Shown piece by piece: positions 1-13,836 of a stretch of DNA of 64,000 bases. The notes below the pieces were generated by a model, which was not told the origin of the DNA, searched no databases, and saw nothing but the letters and a program-made list of their open reading frames with translations. This DNA comes from Suillus spraguei (lineage: Eukaryota > Basidiomycota > Agaricomycetes > Boletales > Suillaceae). Each line of letters begins with the position of its first letter. The stretch's first letter is position 1. The stretch is from assembly GCA_016800925.1 (NCBI GenBank), contig JABCPU010000052.1:186001-250000 (forward strand). Reading direction: 5' to 3'. The position numbers were made by a program, and so were the translations under genes.

Positions 1-659
1 GCCTAGGGCGATTGTGGGGTATTGGTGAGGAAGACTGACTGATCAAAGCGCTGAGTATTGGGTGAACGAGAAGAATTTTGAAATGAAATAACTGACCGTC
101 GTCTGTGATCGTGGGGTATGGGCGGTGAATTTTAAATTTGATAATCACTGGAACAGGGAAGACGGTGGAATGAGAAATACTTTATACAAGTATCATCTTG
201 ATCTAGTTTGTTATACTGACAGCTTTTCAGATTTAAACAACCTAGGTAGAGACAAACCAGCGATATGGGCTGCTTGAAGGAAAGTTTGAAACGACCTATC
301 TGAGCTAATCGATCGATGTGCGTTGATGGAAAGAGACGCCATTGAAATAAAACAACACATGTTGATACAATTAAACAAACGTGTGTGTTTTGCATTTGCC
401 TCGATGCATGCCTCATTTTGTGTCGTATGGGTGCGGGAGTATTGACGAGAGACAGGGGCTCGAGTACGTGTCTTAAATGCACACGGAAACTCCCAAGCGA
501 TGTTCTGCCACTGTCAGTCACCGCCAACATCGCACGAGTTTGAAGCTTGATGTAATAAGATGAGGATATGAGAACATCGCCAGACAAAGATTCATTATCA
601 CGGATAGATTTCGATGAACACGTTGCAGATAGAATTTGTAAAATTAATAAATGTTGGTT
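1..659. other. Upstream intergenic stretch, no gene recognised
   Basis: A 151-codon open frame runs on the minus strand (132-587). It has no domain I recognise, no clear exon structure, and an AT-rich low-complexity composition. I see no repeat or RNA gene. It could hold the 5' end of a divergent transcript, but nothing supports that beyond the open frame. Confidence 0.3.
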
Positions 660-885
660 TGACGCGATCTTATTGGTTGGTTAACTAAAGTATTACGTAA
701 TCACGTGACTTGCGTATAGTTTTTGGGGGAGTTGACGCCTGAAACCAAAAAAAATTGGATAAAATCCAAATACACTGGGGAGTACTAGGGCATATAAAGT
801 AACCTCTGAACTTGCTCTGAACCCCACGTTCTCCTTCTTCTACTCCCCTCCCGCACGTCGGTCCTGACGTTCATCTCCCTTCAAA
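660..885 (+). promoter_or_regulatory. Promoter and 5' leader of the fatty acid synthase gene
   Basis: The region holds an inverted CCAAT box (ATTGG, 672-676), an E-box CACGTG (702-707) and a TATA-like TATAAA (793-798). A C/T-rich tract before the start codon (about 824-880) is typical of highly expressed fungal genes. The ATG at 886 follows CAAA, a good fungal start context. E-box binding bHLH factors control lipid genes in yeasts; that this E-box does the same here is inference. Confidence 0.55.
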
Positions 886-3800
886 ATGTCTGTCCAGAAC
901 GGCGACGCCGTTCATGAAAACCAATTTGTTACCCGCCCACTAGTAATATCCATCGCAAATGTTAGAGTACGCGTCATTTTTTTTGTCTTATCTATTCCTT
1001 GTTTAAGGTAGCTTTTTCAGGTCTCCATTCCCGTCTCTGCCCAAATAGACGAGTGGATCACTGCTGAAGTCCTTAGAGATGACTTCATCTTGTTACAGCA
1101 ACGCGTCGATGTAGCAGACACCGTCGCTGACCCGGAACGCCCATTACAGGCCTACGTAGATATCTTTGCACGTTTCCTCACTTTCATCGCACAGAGGACT
1201 TCCGATGCATCAGACTGCACAAAGGCACGCATCTCTCTACTCATTAGGGTGTTCACGCATTTCGTCTCCTCATATCTTACCGATACCGACCTCTTCTCTT
1301 TTGCAAACCCGTTTGATACCGAGGTCCGCACTGGTATCCTTGCAGCTTACTTTGCTGCTCGTGCTACCCTAGAGAACCATAATGTTGCAGATATTTGCGG
1401 TCCGCCTGCTTCCGCCCTCTTCACAGCTGCTGATGACACCGAAGCATCAATATATGCGCTTTTTGGTGGTCAAGGGACCAACGAGGTCTACTTTGACGAG
1501 CTTCAGTCGCTGTACGACATTTACAAGCCTTACGTTTCTCCCATAATTACGTCTATCACCAACGACATTCTCCTTCCCCTCGTCGCATCCCGTCAAGGTT
1601 GCAGCTTTTACAATTATGGCATGGACGTCGTGGCATGGCTCGCAGGCGCATCTCCTCGTCCCCCTGTTGAATATCTTGCCTCCATCCCAGTCTCACTTCC
1701 TTTGATTGGTCTCACCCAGCTAGTGCAGTACCTTGTCATCTGCCACGTCTCCGGATTCACTCCGGGCGAGCTCCGCAATCTTTTCGCTGGTGCAACCGGC
1801 CATTCGCAGGGCGTTGTTTCTGCCATCGCCATTTCTGCGTCTACATCTATCGAATCATTCAATATCAATGCCAAGAAGGCCCTACGGTGGCTCTTCTTCT
1901 GCGGTATGCGCGGGCAGGAAGCTTTCCCTGTGCTCGCCCTAGAGCCAAGCATCGTACAAGACTGCATCAATGGAGGCGAGGGCGACCCCACGCCTATGCT
2001 TTCGATCACGAACCTGTCCCTCGCTGCACTGCAGCCTCATGTCGATGCTACAAACAATCATCTACCTACCAATGCGCAGATCGCCGTATCCCTGTTCAAT
2101 GGTCCCAGAAACTTTGTTGTGACTGGTCCTCCACGTTCCCTGTGTGGGCTTGTCACGAACCTGAGGAAGGTACGTGCATCTTCTGGGCTTGACCAGAGCA
2201 AGGTGCCGTTTTCGCAGCGCAAACCTGCGTTTGGTGTCCGATTCTTGGTTGTGAATGCCCCGTACCACAGCATGCTTTTGAAGGGCGCTGCTGAGAAGTT
2301 GTGTGATGAAGATCTTGAAGGCGAGGAGCTTTGGACCAAGGAAGAATTGGGCATTCCAGTATTCAACACCGAAGATGGTGCGCATATAGTCACTTCAAAA
2401 CGCACTTTTGGCTGATTTGATGGTTGTAGGTTCTGATATGCGTGCTTCGGAGACATCTATCACGCGTTCATTATGCGACCAGATCTTTACGTCCCCCATT
2501 CACTGGACGCTCGCAACCGGTTTCCCTGAGACCGCGACCCACGTCATCGACTTTGGTCCCGGTGGCCTGAACGGCATCGGGCCACTCACAGCTCGTAATC
2601 TTGAAGGTCGCGGCGTGCGCGTTATCACGCTAGGTGACAAGGGCCGTGGTGAGGCGGAACTCTTTGATGTTGAAGAAGTGAAGTACGATGAGTGGTGGAG
2701 CAAGAAATACGCACCTAAACTTGTGAAGACGAGGTGCGTCAGCCAAGGATGACAACTCTACCTTCCAGATTCTGACATAACTTGACAGCGATGGTACTAT
2801 CCACCTGGACACGCCTTTCTCGCGCCTGCTCGGGAAGCCTCCGATCATGGTTGCCGGTATGACACCCACAACCGTGAAAGCGGGCTTCGTCTCTGCAGTC
2901 CTCTCTGCTGGGTACCACATCGAGCTGGCAGGTGGAGGTCACTACAACCCTGCAGCGCTGCGTGCAAAGGTTGCCGAGATTCAAGCACAAATTCCTACAG
3001 GCGTCGGTCTCACGCTCAACTCCCTCTACATCAACCCCCGTCAATTTGGCTTCCAATTCCCCTTATGGCAGGAAATGCGCCGCGAGGGCTTGCCTATCGA
3101 AGGCTTCTGTGTTGCTGCCGGTATTCCTAGCACTGAGAAAGCAGCGGAGATCATTGATGGATTGAGGAAGGCCGGTATCCGGCACGTGTCGTTCAAGCCA
3201 GGCTCGGTGGATGGTATCAGGCAGGTCGTCAACATCGCGAAGTCTAACCCTGATTTCCCTATCATTCTTCAATGGACGGGAGGTCGTGCCGGTGGTCATC
3301 ACTCCTACGAAGATTTCCATATGCCTGTGCTGAAAACATACAGCGCCATGCGTGCGCAGGAGAACTTGATCCTTGTCGGTGGATCTGGGTTCGGAGGTGC
3401 TGATGATGTGTGGCCATACCTCACCGGTGATTGGTCAAAGGACCTCTACGGCCAGCAGCTCATGCCGTTCGATGGTTTCCTATTCGCGTCCCGTGTGATG
3501 GTGGCCAAGGAAGCGCACACGAGTTCCAGTGTGAAAGATCTCATCGTTGGAGCGCCTGGCGTGGACGACAAGCAATGGGAAAACACGTACACGAAGCCTA
3601 CCGGCGGTATCTTGACAGTGCGCTCAGAGCTGGGCGAGCCTATACACAAGGTCGCCACACGCGCTGTGAAGCTCTGGAAGGAGTTTGATGACAGCGTCTT
3701 CAAGCTGCCGAAGGAGAAGCGCGGCCCCTGGCTCGCTGAGCGTAAAGCGGAGATCATCGGCAAGTTGAATGCAGACTTTGCGAAGCCATGGTTCGGTTGG

Positions 3801-6800
3801 AAGAAGGATGGGAGCGTTGCCCTCGATCTGGGTGATATGACGTATGAGGAAGTCGCTTTACGCATGGTCCGTCTGATGTATGTCTCGCATCAGAGTCGGT
3901 GGATCGACTTAAGCTTGAGGAACTTGACGGGCGATTGGTTGAGGCGCGTGGAGGAGAGGTTTGCAGGTGTCAATGGAGGGTTAAAGCCCAGTGTGCTGCA
4001 GAGCTTCACAGAGCTGGACGATCCCAGCAAGTTCGTCGAGGCGTTCTTTGACAAGTATCCTGCTTCGAAGACTCAATTACTCGCCGCTGAGGACCGTGCG
4101 TACTTCCTCACCATTTCTCAGCGCGCGGGCCAGAAACCCGCACCCTTCATTCCGATATTGGACAGTAGCTTCGAGGTGTGGTTCAAGAAGGTTTGTATTG
4201 ATAAGCTGTTGCTGAGATCGTTCACTGACCTTATGGATGGATGTAGGATTCGCTTTGGGCTGCCGAGGATATCGAAGCGGTGTTTGATCAGGATCCACAG
4301 CGTGTGTGCATTCTTCAAGGCCCCGTTGCCGTCAAGTACTCCAAAGTCAAGGATGAGCCAATCAAGGACCTTCTTGGCAACATTACTTCCCGCCTCGTTG
4401 AGAAGCTCCTGGAGCGTTCCTACGGCGGGGACGTTTCTAAGGTGCCAACTATTGACTACCTTGCTCCTGTCCCAGATGAGGCCGAGACTCCCGATGGCGT
4501 TGCATATCAAGAGACAACGAAAAGTTTGACATATACTATTAGTGATGTGGTCCCGGACACAAAGGAGTGGTTACAGTCACTGTCTGGCTCAGAACTGAGC
4601 TGGCTCAAGGCGTTGTTGACATCTGACACAATCGTCCAAGGCACTGCATACATCGATAATCCGCTTCAACGTGCACTTGCGCCGAGACGTGGCCAGAAGG
4701 TAGTCATTGGCATGGAAAAAGGCTCGCCAACATCTCTAACCTTCTACGGTGCCGGTCGTTCGCATGGCACGCATAAGTCCGATTTCAAGGCTGTTGAGAT
4801 CCACTACACAGCATCTTCCAAGCTCATCGACGCCACTTTCTACGAGGATAGGCGTAATGTATCCGTGCCCCTTACTTTGCAATTCCAGTATGTACCGTCC
4901 ACAGGCGCGATCCCAATTCATGAGGTCGCAATTGGTCGCAATCGCCGCATCAAAGAGTTCTACTGGAAGTTGTGGTTTGGTGACGACGAAGAAATGCCTG
5001 AGATTGATATTCACGAGACATTCATAGGTCCTGAGGTCACGATTTCTGCTGAGGATGTGGGGATGTTCTGTGGTGTTGTTGGTAACCAGAACGAGGCGTT
5101 CAAGACAGCACGTACGGAGATTGTCAAGGCTCCGATGGACTTCGCGATTGTGACTGGGTGGCAGGTGTGTCGTTGGAGGCCCGCATGCTTTAGGGTCTTG
5201 AACTAACTGGGATAATGATGTAGGCGATTATGAAGGCGATCTTCCCTGTTCCCATTGATGGGGATCTGCTGAAGTTGGTCCACCTCTCGAACGGCTTCCG
5301 CCTCATTCCTGGTGCAACGCCCTTGGTTGCTGGCGATGTCTGCATTGCTGACGCACGCATTTCATCGGTCAAGAACACGGATGCTGGCAAGATTGTGAAG
5401 GTCAAGGGACATGTTTTCCGTGACGGAAAGCCCGTCATCGAGGTCGTTTCGTCGTTCCTTTACCGCGGTCGTTTCATCGACTTCGAGAATACTTTCGAAA
5501 CTATCAACGAGCCTGACTACGTTGTGGAGATCGCAAATGATGCAGATGTCGGTGTCATGCAGTCCAAGGAATGGTTGAGTTGGGAGGACCAGTCGACGCC
5601 TCTAAAAGCTGGCATGACCCTCGTTTTCCGAGTGCAATCGCAGGTCACGTTCAAGGACAAGACCACCTACCGGGATGTCACAGTCTCTGGTGATGTGTTC
5701 ATGCGTGATCAACTCAAGCGCTTGAAGAAAGTCGCGTCAGTAGAGTTCGAGCAGGAAGGATGCCACGGAAACCCTGTCGTTGCACACCTCGAGCGTCGTG
5801 GCACCCAGGAAGGTCGTCTCACTCAACTCACCAATGAGGGGTACACAATGTCTAGCAACATCTCTACCACGTTCAATTCTCCTCTTGCGAACGAACCATA
5901 CTCGAAGGTCTCGGGCGATTTCAATCCCATCCATGTGAATCCTTACTTTGCAGACTACGCATCCCTCCCTGGTACCATCACCCATGGCATGTGGTCGAGC
6001 GCTGCTACGCGTCGTTACGTTGAAAATATTGTTGCGGAAGGCAATCCTGACCGTGTTGTTGCGTAAGCGAAGTCTTCAGGATGCGTGATCAGCGAACTCA
6101 ATTCCTTTAGATATGATGTCTCCTTCGTCGGCATGATTTTGCCCGGCGATGAGCTGAAGGTTAATATCCGCCACGTTGGCATGCGCGACGGCAACATGGT
6201 TGTGAAGGTCGAAACGTTGAACCAGCGCGAAGAGAAGGTCCTCGAGGGAACTGCAGAGGTTGCGCAGGCTACTACCGTCTACGTCTTCACCGGCCAGGGC
6301 TCACAGGAGCCTGGCATGGGAATGGATTTGTACAACAGTTCCTCCGCTGCTCGTGCGGTTTGGGAAGGAGCCGATGCTCACTTGCTCGCCGTGTATGGCT
6401 TCTCTATCGTTGAGATCGTGAAGGACAACCCGAAGGAGAAGACCATTCACTTTGGTGGTATCAAGGGTCAGGCAATTCGCCAAAGGTACATGGACATGAC
6501 TTACGACACCATGGACAAGGACGGCGTTGTCAAAACTCATCCTCTTTTCGCCGATATTGACATTCGTACCCCGAAATACACCTTCAGCCATCCCAGTGGT
6601 CTCCTTTTTGCTACTCAATTCGCACAGATTGCGCTTGTCGTGACGGAGAAAGCCGCATTTGAGGATATGCGCGCCAAGGGCTTCGTTCAGAAGGACTGTG
6701 CGTTTGCTGGACACTCGCTTGGTGAATACTCTGCTCTAGCCTCCATGGCTGATGTCCTCCATATATCCGCTCTTGTCGATGTCGTTTTCTACCGTGGGAT

Positions 6801-9800
6801 CACGATGCAGCGGGCCGTCGAGCGTGATGCTCACAACCGTTCCAACTATGCTATGTGTGCTGTCAACCCCAGCCGTATATCGAAGACTTTTACCGATGCA
6901 GCACTCCGTGAGGTTGTCGACACCATTTCTACTCGTACGAGCACATTGCTCGAGATTGTCAATTACAACGTTGAGGTCAGTGCTTTCTCACTTTGACTCT
7001 TCCTCGTCGCTGACCTATATTTTGATAGGGTCAACAATATGTTTGCGCTGGAGAACTCCTTGCTCTTCAGACGATGACCAACGTCCTGAACTATCTGAAA
7101 GTTCAGAAGATCGACATTCAGAAGGTTTGTACTTCATCCAATTGAAATGATCGTGCCTCACCGTTGGTATCTATAGCTGACCGAGCAATTTACTGTGGAG
7201 AAGGTCAAGGAGATGCTTGGGGATATTGTGTTGGAGTGCTTCGAGCGTGCCAAGGAGCAGCAGCGAGCAGAGGGCCACATCAAGCTTGAGCGTGGCTTTG
7301 CAACCATTCCTCTGCCTGGTATTGATGTGCCCTTCCATTCTCGTTACCTCTGGGCTGGTGTCATGCCTTTCCGTGCATGTAGGTCACGAACGTACACTAC
7401 GCTGACTCAACTAATAACTTTCTTCAGACCTCTCGAAGAAGATCAACCCATCGCTTCTCAACCCTGACATGCTTATCGGAAAATACATCCCGAACTTAGT
7501 TGCCAAGCCATTTGATATCACGCGCGAATACGCGCAGCTCATCTATGACCAGACATCTTCGCCTCGTCTCGACAAAGTTCTCAAGAAGTGGGATCAGGAC
7601 GACTGGACATCCCCTGAGCAACGTCAAAAGCTTGCATATACCATCCTCGTTGAACTCCTTTCATATCAGTTCGCATCTCCTGTCCGATGGATTGAAACCC
7701 AGGACCTGTTGTTCACTCAGTATCACTTCGAGCGTTTCATCGAACTTGGTCCTTCGCCTACGCTTACTGGTATGGCCACTCGCACTCTCAAGGCCAAGTA
7801 TGAGGCGCAAGATGACGCCGTGAGCCGCAAGAGAATCATCCTTTGTCACGCCAAGAATGTCCGCGAGATCTACTACCAGTTCGAAGATGAAGTTGCCGCG
7901 ACTCCCGCTGCTGAAACTCCTGCAGAATCAACGTCTGCCCCCTCAGCTCCTGTCGTTGCACCCACTCCTGTCGCGGCCTCACCGTCGGCTGGTCCTGCTG
8001 CCTCCATTGAGGATGCTCCCATTAAGGCCAACGATATCCTCATGTCCATTATCGCACAGAAGCTCAAGAAGAAGATTGAGGAGGTTCCTGCAAGTAAGAC
8101 CATTAAAGATCTCGTCGGGGGCAAGTCGACTCTTCAGAACGAGATTCTCGGCGACTTGCAACTTGAATTTTCATCTGCGCCTGAGAAGGGTGAAGAACTG
8201 CCTTTGGAAGAGCTTGGTTCTGCTCTCAGCGTGGGTCACTCCGGTGCTCTCGGCAAGTACACATCGGGCTTGGTGTCCCGAATGATCGGTGGCAAGATGC
8301 CTGGTGGCTTCAACTCGTCTGCTATCAAGACGCACTTGGCAAAGACTTGGGGACTGGGATCGTCACGCGCTGATGGCGTCCTTCTACTCGGAACCACGAT
8401 GGAACCTGCCAAACGTCTCTCTTCGGAGGCTGAGGCCAAAGCATGGCTTGATACTGTTGTTGCCATCTATGCTCAGCGTTCTGGGATCTCTCTCTCTAGC
8501 GGAGGTGCAGGAGGTGCCGGCGGTAGTTCCGGAGGTGGTGCGACCATCAACAGCGAGGAGTTCCTGAAGTTCCGTGCTGAGCAGGAGCAATTTGCTGCTC
8601 AGCACGTTGAGCTTTATATGCGTTATCTGAACAAGGACTCTCGTGCTGGGGAGATTGCTTTTGACAAGGAGAAGGCCAATTCTGTTCAATTGCAAGCTCG
8701 CTTGGATGCCATTACAAAGGAGCATGGCGATGCATACATTGATGGTATTCAACCTGCTTTCGACCCCCTCAAGGCTCGCCATTTCGATTCTTCATGGAAC
8801 TGGGTGCGACAAGACGCTCTCCTGATGTACTACGACATCATCCATGGCCGCCTCACCACCGTCGATCGTGAGCTTACTGCCCGCTGCATTGCTTTACTCA
8901 ACCGCGCCGATCCCGAGCTTCTCACCTATATGCAGTACAACATCGACCGTTGCGACGCTAGCAAGGGTGATACCTATGTTCTTGCCAAGCAGTTTGGCCA
9001 GCAGCTTATTGACAACACGAAAGAAGTAATCGATCACCCTCCAGTGTACAAAGATGGTAAGCACGCAGACTGATTTGTGTCGTCCCCATTAATCACATTT
9101 TCAAACCAGTGACATTCCCCACTGCTCCTCATACTGAAGTCACGGAGAAAGGTGACATTGTTTACTCCGAAGTCGTCCGGGAGAATGTTCGCAAGTTAGA
9201 AGCTTATGTCGAGGAAATGGCTAGTGGAGATACCATCTCTACCGTCAACATCCAGAAGGTGCAAGACGATGTTTTGAAGCTGTGGACCGTAGTCAGGTCC
9301 CAACCCGGTATCAGTCAAGACCAGAAGAACCGCATCAAAGCGCTGTACGAGGGAGTCGTTCGTTCCCTCCGAAAGGGTCCCGAACAAGCCCGCACGCGTA
9401 CTCGCAGTCGCCGCTCTTCTTCCCAATTCCTTCGTCCGCAGATCTCCGCCACCACCATCGTGTCCGCAGATAAGGTACCCCTTCTTCATCTCAAACGTAA
9501 GGTGGGCAGCAACTGGGAGTACTCCAGCAACTTGACTGGCGTGTACCTCGACATTCTTCACGAGATTGCAACCTCAGGCACTACCTTCAAGGACAAAAAC
9601 GCTCTTCTCACCGGCGTCGGCAAGGGCTCCATTGGCGTAGAGATTTTGAAGGGGCTTCTGTCAGGCGGTGCGCATGTCGTCATTACTACCTCCCGCTACA
9701 ACCGAGCGACCGTGGAGTACTACCAATCTATCTACCAGAGCTTTGGCGCTCGAGGATCAGCTCTCACCGTTGTTCCCTTCAACCAAGGTTCGAAACAGGA

Positions 9801-12800
9801 TGTTGAAGCACTCGTTGACTATATCTATGCCACGCTCGGCCTCGATCTCGACTACATACTTCCTTTCGCTGCAGTGCCCGAAAATGGCCGTGAAATTGAC
9901 GGCCTGGATGACAAGTCTGAGCTTGCCCATCGCATCATGTTGGTCAACTTGTTGCGCATCCTGGGTGCAGTCAAGAACAAGAAGGCCTCTCGTCACTTCG
10001 TTACCAGACCAACGCAGGTCATTCTTCCCCTGTCTCCTAATCACGGTCTCTTCGGCAACGACGGTCTCTATTCGGAGTCCAAGATATCTCTGGAGACTCT
10101 GTTCAACCGCTGGAACTCAGAAAGCTGGGGCGAGTATCTGTGCTTGGCTGGTGCTGTTATTGGGTGAGTATCGTCTCAATTTTTTCTTCTGTTGCTCAGT
10201 GGCTTATATCACATAGATGGACTCGTGGTACAGGTCTCATGGATGCTACCAACATTGTCGCAGATGAGGTTGAAAGTCATGGTGTCCGTACCTTCTCGGC
10301 GAAGGAAATGGCGTTCAATATCCTGGGGTTGATGCACCCATTGCTCTTCAGCATTACCCAGGTTGAACCTATCTGGGCTGACCTCAATGGTGGTATGGAT
10401 CGTCTCCCTGACCTCGCTGATATCACAACTCGCATTCGCACAAATTTGAACAAGAAGAGCGAACTTCGTCGCGCTATTGCACGTGACAATGCTCTTGATT
10501 TCAAGGTCATCAACGGAGCGGAGGGTGAGCGTGTCCTGCAAACTGTCAATGTGGTCCCGCGAGCAAACTTCACGTTTGAATTCCCTGCTCTGGAACCTAC
10601 GTCATCTCTGCATGATCTCGAGAAACTCCGCGGCATCATCGATCTCGAGAAGGTTGTTGTCATCACTGGATTCGCCGAGGTCGGTCCTTGGGGTAGTTCA
10701 CGTACCCGTTGGGAAATGGAGGCACGAGGAGAGTTCACGATTGAGGGCTGTATTGAGATGGCCTGGCTCACGGGTTACATCAAGCACTTCGATGGGCGTC
10801 TCAAGGATGGTTCACTGTATGTTGGCTGGGTTGATTCTAAGACTGGCGAGCCTGTCGACGACAAGGACGTCAGAAGTCGTTATGAGAAGGAGATTTTGAG
10901 TCATGCTGGCGTGCGGTTGATTGGTAAGTCGCGTCCCAAACTTGATTAGTCAGTTCTGAATCTCCTCATAGAGCCCGAGCTGTTCCGTGGCTATGATCCC
11001 AAGAAGAAGGTGTTCAACCAAGAGATTGAGCTTATTCATGACTTAGAAGCAATCGAAGTTGCGCAGTCTGAGGCCGAGAAGTTCAAGTACGAGCATGACG
11101 ACAAATGCGATATCTGGACCGGAGAAGGTGACCAGTGGTTTGTCAAATTCAAGAAGGGTGCGCGTGTTTTTGTCCCCAAGGCGTTCAAATTCAGTCGCCT
11201 TGTTGCTGGTCAAATCCCTACCGGATGGGATGCTGGCCGCTACGGCATTCCACCTGATATCATCGCTCAAACAGATCGCGCCACTCTGTGGGCCCTTGTT
11301 TGCACTGCTGAGGCTTTGAACATGTCTGGAATTACCGATCCCTACGAACTATACAAGTACTTCCACCCCTCTGAAGTTGGGACGTGTGTCGGCAGCGGTA
11401 TGGGTGGCACGGAAAGTCTTGCCCAAATGTTCAAAGACCGTCGCGAAGAGAAAGACGTTCAGAATGATATCTTGCAGGAGACGTGAGTCCAGATGACTTT
11501 CCCTGACGAATGCGTATAATTGACCTATTTTCACAGTTTCATCAACACTACTGCTGGATGGATTAACCTTCTTCTGATGTCTTCTAGCGGCCCAGTGAAA
11601 ATTCCTGTTGGCGCTTGGTGAGTGTTCATGAGGTTTTATGGTTTATGGTTCCTCACATCGTCTCAAATTTCAGTGCGACTGCACTTCAATCTCTTGAGAT
11701 CGCCTCTGATACGCTGTTGTCTGGGAAGGCGAAGGTCATGATTGCCGGTGGATTCGACGACATCAGCGAAGAAGGCTCTTACGAGTTCGCTAACATGAAG
11801 GCCACGAGCAATGCCGAGACTGAATTCGCCATGGGACGCGAGCCCACTGAGATGTCCCGTCCCGCTACAACCACTCGGTCAGGCGTAAGTGTTCTGACCA
11901 GTACCTTAGATATATTGAACTTACTAACTTTGCTTAATAGTTCATGGAGTCTCAAGGGACTGGTATACACATCATCATGACGGCCAAGACAGCCTTGGAA
12001 ATTGGTGCTCCTATCCGTGGTATTCTGGCATTCACGTCGACTTCCACGTAAGTTTACATCAAACCTGAACGACGTACAATTGATCACCATTCTACAGTGA
12101 TAAGGCTGGACGATCTATCCCAGCTCCTGGACGTGGTGCTCTTTCTGTTGCAAGAGAACTCCCATCGAAGTACCCCCTTCCTAGCCTGAGTCTCGATTAC
12201 CGATCTCGCCAGATTGCCTTCAGACGCAAACAGATCTCTGAATGGCTTGATCACGAGCTTACCCAGTTGCGAGAGGAGATGGACGCTCTCGAGGCCGATG
12301 GAAGGGATGTTGACAAGGAATATTTCTCATCGCGTGTTGCCGATATCGAAAAGGAAGCTCGCGGCCAAGAGAAGGAGGCCTTGGCTACGTATGGCATGCT
12401 AGAGGGTACCGATGCCCGTGTGGCTCCTATGCGCCGCGCACTTGCTGTGTGGGGCTTGACAGCAGATGACATCGGTGTCCTCTCGATTCACGGAACAAGT
12501 ACCGGTGCGAATGAGAAGAACGAGACGCAGATCTGGCATAACATCTTCGAGTCCATGTCACGCACGCATGGTAATGCCGTTCCTGTTATTGCTCAGAAGA
12601 GCTTGCTTGGACACTCGAAGGGTGGTTCAGCGGCGTGGCAAATGGCTGGTTTATTGCAGACTGTCATTACTGGTATTATTCCAGGTAACCGCAACAGCGA
12701 GTACGTACTCCGTCTTCAGATTGACGTCCCCTGCTCATGGCATCTCTTAGCAACATCGATGCCCGATTCGAAGCTCATCACTTCCTCATGTTCCCATCGA

Positions 12801-13666
12801 GATCTATTCATACTGATGGTATCCGCGCTGGAGTCATGGTGAGTTCAACTGATCCGTCTTCGTCACAGGCTAATATCATGGGTACTAGTCATCCTTCGGT
12901 TTCGGTCAAGTCGGGGGCACCGCAGTTGTTGTTCATCCCCGTTATCTCTTCGGTGCTCTTGAAACCTCTGATTATGAGTCGTACAAGATACGCAACCAGT
13001 CCCGTGCGCAAGAGGCATATAAGGTTATGACCGAGATGATGACTTCCAACACCCTTGTCAAAATTAAGGAAGGCCCGCCGTACAGTCCCGAGTTGGAGCA
13101 AGCGGTTCTCATGAACCCCATGGCGCGTGCTACCTTCAACCCGAAGACTCGCAGCTACTCGTATACCGCCAGCCTTGATAAGAGCATTCCGTTTGACACT
13201 GCCAACGCCAAGGTTGTTGCAGATGCTCTTGCGCCAAAGGGATCTGTAGCAGGAGTCGGCGTCGATCAAGAGCTGATCTCCTCCGTGCCATCCTCTAATC
13301 CCTGTTTCGTCGAACGCAACTTCACTGAGGCTGAGATTGCCTACTGCCGTGCCCAAGCGTCGCCTCCGTCCTCCTTCGCAGCTCGATGGGTAGGAAAGGA
13401 AGCAGTGTTCAAGTCACTCGGTGTACCGTCGAAGGGCGCTGCTGCTGCGATGAAGGACATCGAGATCCTGCCTAACGAGTCTGGTGTTCCAACTGTAACC
13501 CTTCACGGCAATGCAAAAGCTGCTGCACAGGGTAAAGGGATCACTAATGTGTTGGTATCCTTAAGTCATTCTGAGGTACGTGTTGTGAAACCACATCACC
13601 AAATCATAGCCTGACATGTGGTTTTATCAGACCGTTGCTATCGCTTTCGCTCAAGCTTCATCATAG
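886..13666 (+). CDS. FAS: Single-chain type I fatty acid synthase (fused beta-alpha)
   Basis: Makes long-chain acyl-CoA from acetyl-CoA, malonyl-CoA and NADPH in the cytosol. I trace 20 exons and 19 introns (48-60 bp, GT..AG) with consistent phases: 886-966, 1021-2377, 2430-2733, 2789-4190, 4247-5164, 5224-6062, 6111-6975, 7029-7124, 7177-7378, 7428-9056, 9110-10163, 10217-10923, 10972-11482, 11537-11617, 11674-11884, 11941-12047, 12098-12700, 12751-12838, 12889-13575, 13631-13666. The product is 3925 aa. Domain order: acetyltransferase (GHSQG, Ser about 289), FMN enoyl reductase ([12 protein letters not shown]), hot-dog dehydratase ([13 protein letters not shown]), malonyl/palmitoyl transferase (GHSLGE, Ser about 1836), acyl carrier (GGKSTLQNE, Ser about 2255), ketoreductase, ketosynthase (GACATA, Cys about 3349; [12 protein letters not shown]), C-terminal phosphopantetheinyl transferase (WVGKEA). 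Exon 10 runs unbroken from the beta-type C-terminus into the acyl carrier through an Ala/Pro linker, so this is one gene, unlike yeast FAS1/FAS2. No frameshift seen. Confidence 0.97.
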
Positions 13667-13836
13667 AAAATTGTTCACCTTAGACCCTCATGCACATGAC
13701 TGGCATATTTCTGATAATTCAATACTTTACGCATGAATGAGATTGATATCCGTTGTTGTAACATAGAGTAGACTGGAAGGAATATAATAGATTTCTTTGC
13801 TTTCACGGGTGTGCAAACGTGAGGTTAGCAGCAGCA

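Noticed and set aside
132..587. 151-codon minus-strand frame as a real gene
   Set aside because: No domain, no conserved start context, composition like spacer.
1614..8466. Several open frames of 100-140 codons antisense or out of frame to the fatty acid synthase exons
   Set aside because: They lie over conserved coding sequence, have no domains and no splice structure; codon bias of the real strand explains them.
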